A stretch of 64,000 nt of DNA, from NCBI GenBank assembly GCA_965279315.1, contig OZ257145.1, forward strand, positions 186,001 to 250,000. Direction: 5' to 3'. Within the stretch, counting starts at the first letter, position 1. Each line of letters begins with the position of its first letter. Positions 42,983-52,226 of this stretch are shown piece after piece. The stretch is from JAPWJZ01 sp965279315. Lineage in GTDB: Bacteria > Pseudomonadota > Alphaproteobacteria > Micavibrionales > UBA2020. Under the pieces are notes generated by a model. It was not told the origin of the DNA. It searched no databases and saw only the letters and a list, made by a program, of their open reading frames with translations. The position numbers and the translations under genes were made by a program.

Positions 42983-45569
42983 ACGGCGCGCGAATGAGCA
43001 GATAGACACACTCGCTCCCCTCTCCGCCAATATCCGCCTGCTGGGTGGCATATTGGGCGAAACCATCACGCTGTTCGAAGGCAAAAAGATTTTTGACAAG
43101 GTGGAGGCGTTGCGCCGCCTGTCGCAGAAAAGCCGTCTGGGTGATAAAAACGCCACCGAGGAAATCGAAAAAGAACTGCGCGGCCTGAGCCATGCGGAGA
43201 AATACAAGGTCGCAAAGGCTTTCACCGAATTTCTCCGCCTTGCAAACCTCTGCGAGCAGGTCCATCGCATACGCCGCCGCAATGATTACCGGCGGCAGGG
43301 TGCGGATGCACAGCGCGCATCGCCCTATGAAACCTTCAATCGCCTGCGTAAACGCGGCCTGTCGGAAAAGACCATCCATGATGCCATGCGAGATGTGCAG
43401 ATCGAGCTGGTGCTGACCGCGCACCCGACCGAGGCGATGCGCCCGCAGGCCGTGCGCGCCTACCGCGATTTGTCCATATCGCTGCTGAAACTTGACACGG
43501 GAGAACTTGCCCCTTACGAGCAGGAAGTGGAGATGCGCAATATCACCTCCATCGTCACGCAAATGTGGCTGTCCGGCGCGGTGCGCGACCGCAAGCCGAC
43601 GCCCGTGGACGAAGCACGCTACGGCCTTGAAGTGGCGGAGCGCATTTTGTGGCGTGCCATACCCGATTTTCACCATTTGATGAGCGCGGCATACAAGGAA
43701 TGCGTGGGCGATATGTCGCAGCTCTACCCGCGCCCGATCCGTTTCGGCACCTGGATGGGCGGCGACCGCGACGGGCATCCGGGCGTGACGGGCAAGATCA
43801 CGCGTAAAGTGCTGCGCGAAGCCTCTGCCGCCGTCACGAAACGCTACCTGGTTGCGCTTGAAAATCTGCGCGAGACCTTCGCCTTCGACAAGGACAAGGG
43901 CAGCGCGGATATCCAGAAATTCTGCCTTGCGAAGATACACGAAGCCGAAACCCGCCTGCGCGATTTCCGCCGTGACCTGACGGGGCTGACCCGCAACGAG
44001 CTGCTGGCCATTTTTTACGAAATTCAGGCGTATCTGGCAAAACACAAGGCCGATGCGCTGGGCCGCGTGCCGCTGCAGGAATTGATCTGGCGCGTACGCG
44101 TGTTCGGGTTATGTTTCCTGAAAATGGACATTCGCCAAAGCTCCGACCGGCATACATCAGCAGTCGAGGAAATTCTGGGCGCAGCCTACGCGCAGGCAAC
44201 GGATGACAAGAAAATAAAGCTTCTTGAAAAGGCGATACGTGGCAAAAAACCTTCATTGTCGAAAAAATTATCGCCCGCGACGGCTGAGGTGCTGGACACC
44301 TTGCGCGTTTATAATGAATTCCCCCATGAATTTTTTGGGCCTTATATCATCTCGATGGCCGAAAGCGTGGCCGATATACTTGGCGTGCAATTCCTGATGA
44401 AGGCAGCGGGCGTTAGCCAAAACGTGCCGATCAGCCCGTTATTTGAAACACCTGCATCGCTGAAGAACGCCTGTAATGTGATGGAGGCACTCTACAAATT
44501 GCCCGTTTACCGCAAACATGCGGGCGCGGAGCAGCAGATCATGGTCGGCTATTCCGATTCATCGAAACGCGGCGGATATCTGGCGGCTGCCTGGGAAATT
44601 TACGGGCTGCAGTCGTCGCTGCTAGCGATTGGGAAGAAACACAAGCTTCGCACCTCTTTTTTCCATGGTCGCGGCGGCAGCGTCGCGCGAGGCGGCGGCC
44701 CGATTGAAACGGCATTGCTGGCACTGCCCCGCCCGCTGGAAACCAAAAGCATCCGCGTGACAGAACAGGGCGAGTCGATTGATTCCAAATTCGGCCTGCC
44801 GGCGGTTGCGGAGCGAACAATGGAACTTTACCTGTCGGGCTTTCTGGAAGCTGTGCTGTCCAAATCGCAAAAGCAAAATCCTGCATGGGCGAGAACCATG
44901 CAGCGCATGGCCGACACATCTGAGAAAGCATTCCGCAAGACGGTGTATGAAACGCCCGACTTCATGGCGCATTTTTCCCAGCTGACCCCTGCCCCCGAGC
45001 TTGGCCTGCTGAAAATCGGCAGCCGTCCCGGTCGCCGGAAAAAAGGCGGCGGGCTGGAAAGCATGCGGGCGATCCCGTGGGTTTTCGGCTGGACACAATC
45101 GCGCACCATGCTGCCCGCGTGGCTGGGCGTGGGCGATGCATTGTCGGCGGAAATCGATGGCGGCAACCTGAAAACGCTGCGTGACATGTATCGCGATTGG
45201 CCGTTTTTTCAGGCGGTCACAGACCTTGTTGAAATGGTCGTCGCCAAAGCGGATGAACAGATTACGCGTTATTATTCCGGGCTATTGGTCGAACCCGCGC
45301 TGCAGTACCTGACAGAAGAATACCTCCAACGCCTGAAAACCACCGCAGAAATGCTGCGCAGGGTTACGGGGCGCGAGGAATTGCTGGAAAAAACGCCCGT
45401 GCTGTCACGTTCTATCCGCATCCGCACGCCCTATGTCGACGTGCTGAATATTCTGCAGGCGCATTTGCTGAAGGAATACCGCGCGCTGGCGCATCCGCCG
45501 AAAGACCTGAAAAAAACGCTGGCGCTGACGATTGGCGGCATTTCGGCAGGTATGCGGAATACGGGATAA
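42963..45569 (+). CDS. ppc: Phosphoenolpyruvate carboxylase
   Basis: 868 residues. It carboxylates PEP to oxaloacetate (anaplerosis). Signatures: VLTAHPTEAMRPQAV with the catalytic His, GTWMGGDRDGHPGVTG, VGYSDSSKRGGYLAA with the Lys region, FFHGRGGSVARGGGP, and PWVFGWTQSRTMLPAWLGVG. The C-terminal RNTG is the family's conserved allosteric tail. E. coli Ppc is 883 residues. The start overlaps proA by 20 bp, and the RBS is weak and inside proA. Oxaloacetate feeds 2-oxoglutarate and glutamate, the proline precursor, which gives a metabolic reason for the linkage. The stop codon abuts that of the convergent TrmH-family gene. Confidence 0.97.
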   Translation: MARHGNKRRANEQIDTLAPLSANIRLLGGILGETITLFEGKKIFDKVEALRRLSQKSRLGDKNATEEIEKELRGLSHAEKYKVAKAFTEFLRLANLCEQVHRIRRRNDYRRQGADAQRASPYETFNRLRKRGLSEKTIHDAMRDVQIELVLTAHPTEAMRPQAVRAYRDLSISLLKLDTGELAPYEQEVEMRNITSIVTQMWLSGAVRDRKPTPVDEARYGLEVAERILWRAIPDFHHLMSAAYKECVGDMSQLYPRPIRFGTWMGGDRDGHPGVTGKITRKVLREASAAVTKRYLVALENLRETFAFDKDKGSADIQKFCLAKIHEAETRLRDFRRDLTGLTRNELLAIFYEIQAYLAKHKADALGRVPLQELIWRVRVFGLCFLKMDIRQSSDRHTSAVEEILGAAYAQATDDKKIKLLEKAIRGKKPSLSKKLSPATAEVLDTLRVYNEFPHEFFGPYIISMAESVADILGVQFLMKAAGVSQNVPISPLFETPASLKNACNVMEALYKLPVYRKHAGAEQQIMVGYSDSSKRGGYLAAAWEIYGLQSSLLAIGKKHKLRTSFFHGRGGSVARGGGPIETALLALPRPLETKSIRVTEQGESIDSKFGLPAVAERTMELYLSGFLEAVLSKSQKQNPAWARTMQRMADTSEKAFRKTVYETPDFMAHFSQLTPAPELGLLKIGSRPGRRKKGGGLESMRAIPWVFGWTQSRTMLPAWLGVGDALSAEIDGGNLKTLRDMYRDWPFFQAVTDLVEMVVAKADEQITRYYSGLLVEPALQYLTEEYLQRLKTTAEMLRRVTGREELLEKTPVLSRSIRIRTPYVDVLNILQAHLLKEYRALAHPPKDLKKTLALTIGGISAGMRNTG

Positions 45570-46352
45570 TTACTTCAGTTTATCGCGGCAGATTTCATAC
45601 AGCATGATGCCCGTTGATACCGCAAGGTTGAGAGATTCCGCCCCGCCCGCCATCGGGATTTTTACCAGCGCCGAACAGGCCGTCGCCGCTTCCTTGGACA
45701 ATCCGTTCGATTCACTGCCCATCAGCAGCAATAGCGGTGACGCATAATCCGCGGCGCGGTAATCGGTCGTCGTTTGCAGATGCGTGCCGACAACACGGCC
45801 TTTCCAGCCTTTACGCCATTCAAGAAATTCCGGCATTGTGCCTTGCGCGACCGGCACGCGCGCAAAAGAACCCATCGTGGCACGCACGGCCTCCGGCGAC
45901 CACGGATCGCAGGTATCGCCCAGCAGCAGCACGCCATCGGCCTTCACGGCGTCGGCAGTACGGATAATGGTGCCGAGGTTGCCCGGATCGCGTATTCCCT
46001 CCAACCCTACCCAAAAGCCGGAGGTGACGGCGGAAATGGCAGCGGTCTTTAGCTTGAACGCCCCAATCACCGCCTGCGCATTGTCGCGCTGGGTGATGCG
46101 GCTGAGCAGGTCGTCGGTCAGTTCAAGTGTTTCCTTGGCACGCCCCGCCAGTCCTGCCGCGTCGCGCGCGCCACGGGGGGAATAGGCAAGTGTATCAAGG
46201 GTAAAGCCGCCCGCGAGCGCGTCCTGCACATGGCGCAGGCCCTCGACCAGGAATACCCCCTGTTCGTCCCGGTACTTCTTGGCCGATAGCGACCGCAGCC
46301 GTTTGACGGCAGGGTTGGCGGCGCTGGTGATTGTTTTTCCGGTTTCGGCCAT
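45570..46352 (-). CDS. TrmH/SpoU-family RNA 2'-O-ribose methyltransferase
   Basis: 260 residues. An N-terminal L30e-like substrate-binding domain (LRSLSAKKYRDEQGVFLVEG) is followed by the SPOUT knot: motif 1 IRDPGNLGTIIRTADA, motif 2 LLLMGSESNGLS, motif 3 VKIPMAGGAESLNLAVSTGI. All three SpoU motifs with their Arg, Glu and Asn are intact. The substrate is probably 23S rRNA (RlmB-like) or tRNA; the sequence does not decide. Confidence 0.92.
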   Translation of the reverse strand: MAETGKTITSAANPAVKRLRSLSAKKYRDEQGVFLVEGLRHVQDALAGGFTLDTLAYSPRGARDAAGLAGRAKETLELTDDLLSRITQRDNAQAVIGAFKLKTAAISAVTSGFWVGLEGIRDPGNLGTIIRTADAVKADGVLLLGDTCDPWSPEAVRATMGSFARVPVAQGTMPEFLEWRKGWKGRVVGTHLQTTTDYRAADYASPLLLLMGSESNGLSKEAATACSALVKIPMAGGAESLNLAVSTGIMLYEICRDKLK

Positions 46353-46478
46353 GTTTTCTTCACTGTTTCAAGCTATTACACCATGCAACGCCGCTTCGCG
46401 CAACGTCCGCCAGAGTCTTAAATCCTTCCCCTTTGGCATCGTTTATGCCATAACCATCAGCCTGAAGGACAAGGATTC

Positions 46479-48350
46479 ATGCTCACCATCAACAACCTGA
46501 CATATAAAGTAGGATCGCGCACGCTGATCGAGGATTCCAGCGTGAACGTCATGGATGGCTGGAAGGTCGGCCTGATCGGTCAGAACGGCACGGGCAAATC
46601 CACCCTTTTCAAGCTGATTGCAGGCGAGCTGCATGCCGATGCCGGCACAATCAGCCTGTCGCAGCGCCAGCGTTTCGGCATGGTGCGCCAGGATATCGAG
46701 GACACCGAAACCCCGCTGATCGACATGGTCGTGAACGCGCATGAAGAAATGTCGGCCTTGATGAAGGCGACCGAAACCGAGGAAGACCCCAACAAGCTGG
46801 GCGATATCTACGCGCGCCTGATCGAGCTGGACGCCTATGCCGCGCCATCGAAGGCGGCGATCCTGCTGACGGGTCTGGGCTTTAAAGATCACCAGTTGTA
46901 TGAGCCGTTCTCCTCCTTTTCCGGCGGCTGGCGCATGCGCGTCGCGCTGGCGGCGGCATTGTTCGTCGAACCCGATTTCTTGCTGCTTGACGAGCCGACC
47001 AACCACCTGGACCTTGAAGCCATCATGTGGCTCGAAACCTATCTTTCAAATTATCCGCATACGCTGATGGTCATTTCGCACGACCGCGAATTGCTGAACA
47101 AATGCATTGACCACGTCATCCATATCGACAAGCAAAAACTGGTCGCCTATACGGGCAACTACGACACCTTCGAGCGTGAACGCGCAGCCAAGCTGGGCGT
47201 TCAGCAGAAGATGTTCGAAAAGCAGCAGGCGCAGCGCGCGCATATGCAGGCTTTCGTTGACCGTTTTCGCGCCTCCGCCGCAAAAGCCGCACAGGCGCAG
47301 AGCCGCATCAAGGCGCTCGAGCGCATGGATCTGGTCGATGAAGTGATGATGGAACGCGCGGTGCGCTTCACCTTCCCGTCGCCGGAAAAACTGTCCCCGC
47401 CGCTGATCGCCATACGCCATGTGGATGTGGGCTATACCGAAGGCAAGCCGATCGTCCGCAAGATCCATGAGAACATCGATACCGACGACCGCATCGCGCT
47501 GCTGGGCGCGAATGGTAACGGTAAATCAACGATGATGAAGCTGATCGCTGGCAAACTCAGCCCCATGCAGGGCGAAATGGTGCGGTCGGGCAAGCTGCGC
47601 ATCGGTTACTTCTCGCAGCACCAGACCGAAGAACTGGATGTCAATTCGACGCCGTTCCAGGAAATGGCACGCCTGACGAAACAGAAGACCGGCGATTACA
47701 AGGAACATATCGTGCGCGCGGTTCTGGGCGCGTTCGGCTTCTCAAAAAACCTTGCCGACAACCCAATCAGCAGCCTCAGCGGCGGTGAAAAAGCGCGCCT
47801 GCTGTTCGCCTTCATGAGCTTTGACAAGCCGCATTTGCTGCTGCTCGACGAACCGACCAACCATCTGGACATGGAAGCCCGCGAAGCGCTGGTGCAGGCG
47901 CTGAACAATTACGACGGCGCAATCGTCATCGTCAGCCACGACCCGATCATGGTGGAACGCGTGGCAGACCGGTTGTGGCTGGTTAAGGACGGCGCGTGCC
48001 AGAATTTCAACGGCGACCTTGACGATTACCGCGAATTCATCCTGAAATCCCGCCGCGAAGAGCGCAAGGAAGAAAAAGAAAAACGTGCGCGTGAGGCAAA
48101 GGAAACGAAAACCGTTTCAGCGCCATCGCCTAAAAACGACAAAAAAGTGGCCGAGGCTGAAAAAGCCGTCGAGAAACTGTCGAAAGAAAAAATGCGCCTC
48201 GAAGGCCTGATGGCGCTGCCGGAATATTACAACAACCCGCAGAAGATCAAAGAAGCCAAGGCAACTTACGCCACTGTCCTGAAAGACCTTGAAAAGCAGG
48301 AAGCTATCTGGCTGGAGGCGCAGGAAGCGCAGGAACAGGCAGCAGGATAA
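46479..48350 (+). CDS. ABC-F family ATPase
   Basis: 623 residues, no transmembrane helix. It has two ATP-binding cassettes: Walker A GQNGTGKST and GANGNGKST, signatures SFSGGWRMRV and SLSGGEKAR, and Walker B LLLDEPTNHLD twice. The inter-domain linker is about residues 235-310, and a C-terminal charged coiled coil is at about 515-615. ABC-F proteins act on the ribosome (translation factors, some giving antibiotic resistance); the long C-terminal coiled coil is most like Uup/YheS-type members. The RBS is AAGGA. It overlaps the next gene by one base. Confidence 0.95.
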   Translation: MLTINNLTYKVGSRTLIEDSSVNVMDGWKVGLIGQNGTGKSTLFKLIAGELHADAGTISLSQRQRFGMVRQDIEDTETPLIDMVVNAHEEMSALMKATETEEDPNKLGDIYARLIELDAYAAPSKAAILLTGLGFKDHQLYEPFSSFSGGWRMRVALAAALFVEPDFLLLDEPTNHLDLEAIMWLETYLSNYPHTLMVISHDRELLNKCIDHVIHIDKQKLVAYTGNYDTFERERAAKLGVQQKMFEKQQAQRAHMQAFVDRFRASAAKAAQAQSRIKALERMDLVDEVMMERAVRFTFPSPEKLSPPLIAIRHVDVGYTEGKPIVRKIHENIDTDDRIALLGANGNGKSTMMKLIAGKLSPMQGEMVRSGKLRIGYFSQHQTEELDVNSTPFQEMARLTKQKTGDYKEHIVRAVLGAFGFSKNLADNPISSLSGGEKARLLFAFMSFDKPHLLLLDEPTNHLDMEAREALVQALNNYDGAIVIVSHDPIMVERVADRLWLVKDGACQNFNGDLDDYREFILKSRREERKEEKEKRAREAKETKTVSAPSPKNDKKVAEAEKAVEKLSKEKMRLEGLMALPEYYNNPQKIKEAKATYATVLKDLEKQEAIWLEAQEAQEQAAG

Positions 48351-49558
48351 TGGCTTCCGTTGCCGTTATCGGTGGCGGCCCCGCCGGATTGATCGCGGCG
48401 GAAAAGCTGGCAGGTGTCGGTATCAGCGTCACCGTCTATGACCGTAAACCCTCGCTCGCCCGCAAATTCCTGATGGCGGGGCGCGGCGGGCTGAACCTGA
48501 CCCATTCGGAAGAGCTGCCAGCATTTATGGCGCGCTACGGCACCGCGGAAAAGCACCTTGCCCCTTTTATCAACGCCTTCACCCCCACCGCCCTGCGCGA
48601 ATGGTGCGAAGGATTGGGTGAACCTGTGTTTGTGGGTTCCAGTGGACGCGTCTTCCCAAAAAGCATGAAGGCATCGCCGCTGCTGCGCGCATGGCAGCTG
48701 CGCCTTGCCAAGCTGGGCGTCGAATTCCGCCTGCAGCGCGACTGGCGTGGCTGGAATGACAAAGGCGCGCTTGTTTTTATCAATACGGATGGCGCGGAAG
48801 AATCCGTGACGCCGGACGCTGCCTTGCTTGCCCTCGGCGGTGCATCATGGCCGCGCCTCGGCTCGGATGGCAGCTGGACAAAATACCTGAGCGATAAAAA
48901 AATCGCCGTCAGCCCGCTGCGCCCGTCGAATTGCGGCTTCGCCGTGCAATGGTCGGATATTTTCCGCGCGAAATATGCGGGGCAGCCCGTCAAGCCTGTC
49001 GCGCTTTCGTTCGGCGGGCAACGCGTTGTTGGCGAAGCCATGCTGACAGATAAAGGCATCGAAGGCGGTGCGGTATATGCCCTGTCCTCGCCTTTGCGCG
49101 AAGCGATTGCCAAAGATGGCAGCACACGGTTGCAGATTGACCTGAAACCCGGGCTTGAACAACCTGAACTGGCAAGCCGCCTGAATGAATCAAGGCGCGG
49201 CCGCAGCCTGTCGAATTTTCTCCGGCAGGAAGCGGCATTGTCACCTGCCGCCATCGGATTGCTGCAGGAAAACCAGTCGGCAAAAAACCTGCCCGCCGCC
49301 GAACTTGCCGCCCTCATCAAATCATTCCCCGTCACGCTCACCGGCACCTTTGATATCGACCGCGCGATTTCAAGCGCCGGCGGCATTGCATGGAATGAGG
49401 TCGATGAAAACCTGATGCTACGCCAGCAAAAAGGCCTCTTTGCGGCAGGCGAAATGCTGGACTGGGAAGCGCCGACCGGCGGCTATTTGCTGCAGGCCTG
49501 CTTCAGCACCGGCATTGCCGCCGCACAGGGTATCCTGCTGTTTTTAAAGGGCAAATAG
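48350..49558 (+). CDS. FAD-dependent oxidoreductase (HI0933/BaiN-like flavoprotein)
   Basis: 402 residues. The FAD-binding Rossmann motif is VAVIGGGPAGLIAAEKL (residues 4-20), followed by the family motif RKFLMAGRGGLNLTHSE. The C-terminal GLFAAGEMLDWEAPTGGYLL is the second FAD-binding segment. It is typical of the HI0933-like (BaiN) flavoproteins, in the branch of about 400 residues. The substrate is not known for most members. TAATG overlap with the ABC-F gene implies cotranscription. Confidence 0.88.
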   Translation: MASVAVIGGGPAGLIAAEKLAGVGISVTVYDRKPSLARKFLMAGRGGLNLTHSEELPAFMARYGTAEKHLAPFINAFTPTALREWCEGLGEPVFVGSSGRVFPKSMKASPLLRAWQLRLAKLGVEFRLQRDWRGWNDKGALVFINTDGAEESVTPDAALLALGGASWPRLGSDGSWTKYLSDKKIAVSPLRPSNCGFAVQWSDIFRAKYAGQPVKPVALSFGGQRVVGEAMLTDKGIEGGAVYALSSPLREAIAKDGSTRLQIDLKPGLEQPELASRLNESRRGRSLSNFLRQEAALSPAAIGLLQENQSAKNLPAAELAALIKSFPVTLTGTFDIDRAISSAGGIAWNEVDENLMLRQQKGLFAAGEMLDWEAPTGGYLLQACFSTGIAAAQGILLFLKGK

Positions 49559-49674
49559 TCAATCACAAGCTAACTTGTTGGTCTGTAAGCACTTATTTAC
49601 CCTTTTCAGGGAGAATAAGAATACGCGGTGAATCGGAATGCCGCGAAAACAATGATTTAGCCCTGAAGAGAAAA

Positions 49675-50259
49675 ATGCCCCACCCGATGCCCGAGATTTC
49701 CGCAAAATGCCTGTCCTTCCTGCGCTCCGCCGTCATGGCGATGGCGATTTTGTGCATGCAGGGCTGTGCAGGCAGCGCACCTGTGCCCGGCGGGACGACG
49801 GCGGTCAACCAGCCCTATTTTAATTCCGGCAACGACCTGAAAATACGCGTGGATAAACTGACCCCCGGCATGAGCGAAGACGAGGCGCTGAAGGTTCTCG
49901 GCATCAAGAAAGCGCAGATGACGCTCCTCGACCGCATTGGCATCCGCAAAGCACTGTTCGGCGGCGAAAACTCGCCCCTGCCCGGCACGCCAGAAGAACA
50001 GATGGAAATTTACACGATCATCCAGGAAAGCATCGGCTATAAGCTGGATTACAAGGACACCTACCGCAAGCACGGTCTTTCATCCCCCATCCGCCTCCAG
50101 ACGGATGAAAAAGGCGTCAGTTACAGCGTCACGATGGTTTTCCATGACGGCACATTGCTTGAAAAACCGGTATTATCGGGCGGCCCGATCAACGATACGG
50201 ACAGCACGACCATCTTCGACTTCCTGAACCCCGGCACGGCAATCGGCCTGATCAACTAA
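49675..50259 (+). CDS. Lipoprotein with BamE/SmpA-like motif
   Basis: 194 residues. A signal peptide is followed by the lipobox MQGC (Cys29), and the mature N-terminus is Ser/Pro/Gly-rich. DKLTPGMSEDEALKVLGIKK (about 60-79) resembles the pattern seen in BamE/OmlA-type outer-membrane lipoproteins, but here the domain is extended with a beta-rich C-terminal half (YSVTMVFHDGTLLEKP). A role in envelope assembly is inferred from the motif only. It is flanked by unrelated genes. Confidence 0.65.
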   Translation: MPHPMPEISAKCLSFLRSAVMAMAILCMQGCAGSAPVPGGTTAVNQPYFNSGNDLKIRVDKLTPGMSEDEALKVLGIKKAQMTLLDRIGIRKALFGGENSPLPGTPEEQMEIYTIIQESIGYKLDYKDTYRKHGLSSPIRLQTDEKGVSYSVTMVFHDGTLLEKPVLSGGPINDTDSTTIFDFLNPGTAIGLIN

Positions 50260-50396
50260 GCCGCCCGCACCCTTCTGGTGTTTTCCAGTCACATGCCGCC
50301 GCAGATGGGCCATAAAACCCACAACATTCTTGTCTTTCTTCCGGAAAACGGCAAAGATTCGGTCATTCAGAATGATTCTTGACCGGGTTTCCCTTC

Positions 50397-52223
50397 ATGT
50401 TCGCAATCGCCCCCTCCACCGCAACGGCCCACAAGCGCGTGCCGCGCACGCCTGACAAGCCGCTCGCTTTCATTTTTTACGTCCTGAAGCATTGCTCGGT
50501 CGCCATGAAATGGCGCGCGGTTGCCGCCGTGCTGTTCGAGATCATGGCAACCATCTGCGACACGATGGTCACTTGGGTGCTGGGCCGCATCGTGGGGGTG
50601 ACCGCCAAGGGTGGGCCGGATTTGTGGCAGAACGTCGCATTTGAACTCGGCATCCTTGCCAGCCTTTGGACCATCCGCAACATTTCCTATCGTGGCCGCG
50701 AATGGATGGAGCGCATTTATGTGCCGGAACTGCTGAACACCACCCGCACGCTGCTGTTCGCGCGCCTGATCCAGCAAAGCCAGTCATTCCTGCACGCGAA
50801 TTTCGCAGGCGTGCTGGCGAACCACGTGCGCCGTGCGGGCGACGTCATCAGTTCGCTGCGCGATAAAGTGCAGTACAACATCATGTCGCTGCTGGTGCGT
50901 TTCATCACCGGCGGTTGCCTGCTGTGGAGCATCACGCCCCTTTTCGCGCTGTTCGTGCCCGCTTTCATCGTGGTCGGCATGATCTGCGCCGTCATCACCG
51001 CGCCGAAATGGACGGCGCTGTCGGCCAACCACGCCGAAAAATCATCGCGCCTGACCGGCTACATCGTGGACAGCACGACCAACCTGTCGATCGTGCAGCA
51101 AAACGTCGGCTGGCGCGAAGAATTGTCACGTCTTGATATCGCGCAGGAAGAAATGACGGACACTTTCCGCGCGCGTTACCGCTATGTCAGCGTTTTCTGG
51201 GGCACATTCGACTTGATCATGACGTTCTTCCTGTGCGGTTTCATGGCGCTTGTCGTCTATGGCTGGCAGCAGGGACAGGTTGATACCGCGCAGCTGGCGA
51301 TGACTGTCGGCCTTGCCATGAACATGTTCGGCGCGCTTGCCGGCACGGTCAGCTTGCTCAGCCAGAAATTCGACGATATCGGCATTTTGCAGGAATCTTT
51401 GCAGAAAATCTCCACGCCCCTCAGCGTTATCGACAAGCAAGAGGCTGCCGACCTTGACATCGCGCAGGGCGAGATCGAGTTCCGCAACGTCGATTTCAGC
51501 TATGTGCCGGGACAGCCGGTCTTCACCGGCCTGAACCTGAAAATCCAGGCAGGGCAGAAAGTCGGCTTTGTCGGCGTCAGCGGCGCGGGTAAGACAACCA
51601 TCTGCCAGATCCTGTTGCGCGCCTATGATGTTCAGGGAGGCGGCATTTTCATTGACGGCCAGAACATCGCTGAAGTGACGCAAGACAGCCTGCATGCCGC
51701 CATTTCCGTGATCCCGCAGGAACCTGTGCTGTTTCACCGCACCCTTGGCGAAAACATCCGTTATGGCCGCGCCGATGCCGCGCCCGAAGACATCGAACAG
51801 GCGGCAAAAGCGGCGGAGGCCACCGGCTTCATCGAAACATTGCCTAAAGGCTTCGATACGCTGGTCGGAGAGCGCGGCGTAAAACTGTCCGGAGGACAGC
51901 GCCAGCGCATCGCGATTGCGCGCGCGATCATCAAGGATGCGCCGATCCTTGTCCTTGACGAGGCGACTTCCGCCCTCGACAGCGAAACGGAAAAGGCGAT
52001 CCAGCTTGCCATGACCGAAGCCATGAAAGGCCGCACGACCGTCGTGATCGCCCACCGCCTTTCCACGCTCAGCCACATGGACCGCATCGTGGTCATGGAA
52101 CGCGGGCGCGTGATCGAGGATGGGTCGTTCAGGGAACTGCTGGATAAAAACGGCATTTTCGCGCGCCTGTGGCACATGCAGGCCGGCGGATTCCTGCCGG
52201 ACCAAATGCCGATATCGGCCTGA
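50397..52223 (+). CDS. MsbA-type ABC exporter (fused permease-ATPase)
   Basis: 608 residues. The N-terminal transmembrane domain of about six helices (about 30-330) is followed by the nucleotide-binding domain (about 355-600): Walker A GVSGAGKTT, Q-loop VIPQEPVLFHRTL, signature KLSGGQRQRIAIAR, Walker B ILVLDEATSALD, H-loop VVIAHRLSTL. Such half-transporters dimerise and export lipids, drugs or peptides; the substrate is unknown. It lacks an N-terminal C39 or C39-like domain, so it is not an obvious type I secretion ATPase. I chose ATG 50397 over an in-frame TTG at 50379. It is convergent with the giant repeat gene, 3 bp apart. Confidence 0.92.
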   Translation: MFAIAPSTATAHKRVPRTPDKPLAFIFYVLKHCSVAMKWRAVAAVLFEIMATICDTMVTWVLGRIVGVTAKGGPDLWQNVAFELGILASLWTIRNISYRGREWMERIYVPELLNTTRTLLFARLIQQSQSFLHANFAGVLANHVRRAGDVISSLRDKVQYNIMSLLVRFITGGCLLWSITPLFALFVPAFIVVGMICAVITAPKWTALSANHAEKSSRLTGYIVDSTTNLSIVQQNVGWREELSRLDIAQEEMTDTFRARYRYVSVFWGTFDLIMTFFLCGFMALVVYGWQQGQVDTAQLAMTVGLAMNMFGALAGTVSLLSQKFDDIGILQESLQKISTPLSVIDKQEAADLDIAQGEIEFRNVDFSYVPGQPVFTGLNLKIQAGQKVGFVGVSGAGKTTICQILLRAYDVQGGGIFIDGQNIAEVTQDSLHAAISVIPQEPVLFHRTLGENIRYGRADAAPEDIEQAAKAAEATGFIETLPKGFDTLVGERGVKLSGGQRQRIAIARAIIKDAPILVLDEATSALDSETEKAIQLAMTEAMKGRTTVVIAHRLSTLSHMDRIVVMERGRVIEDGSFRELLDKNGIFARLWHMQAGGFLPDQMPISA

Positions 52224-52226
52224 TCA

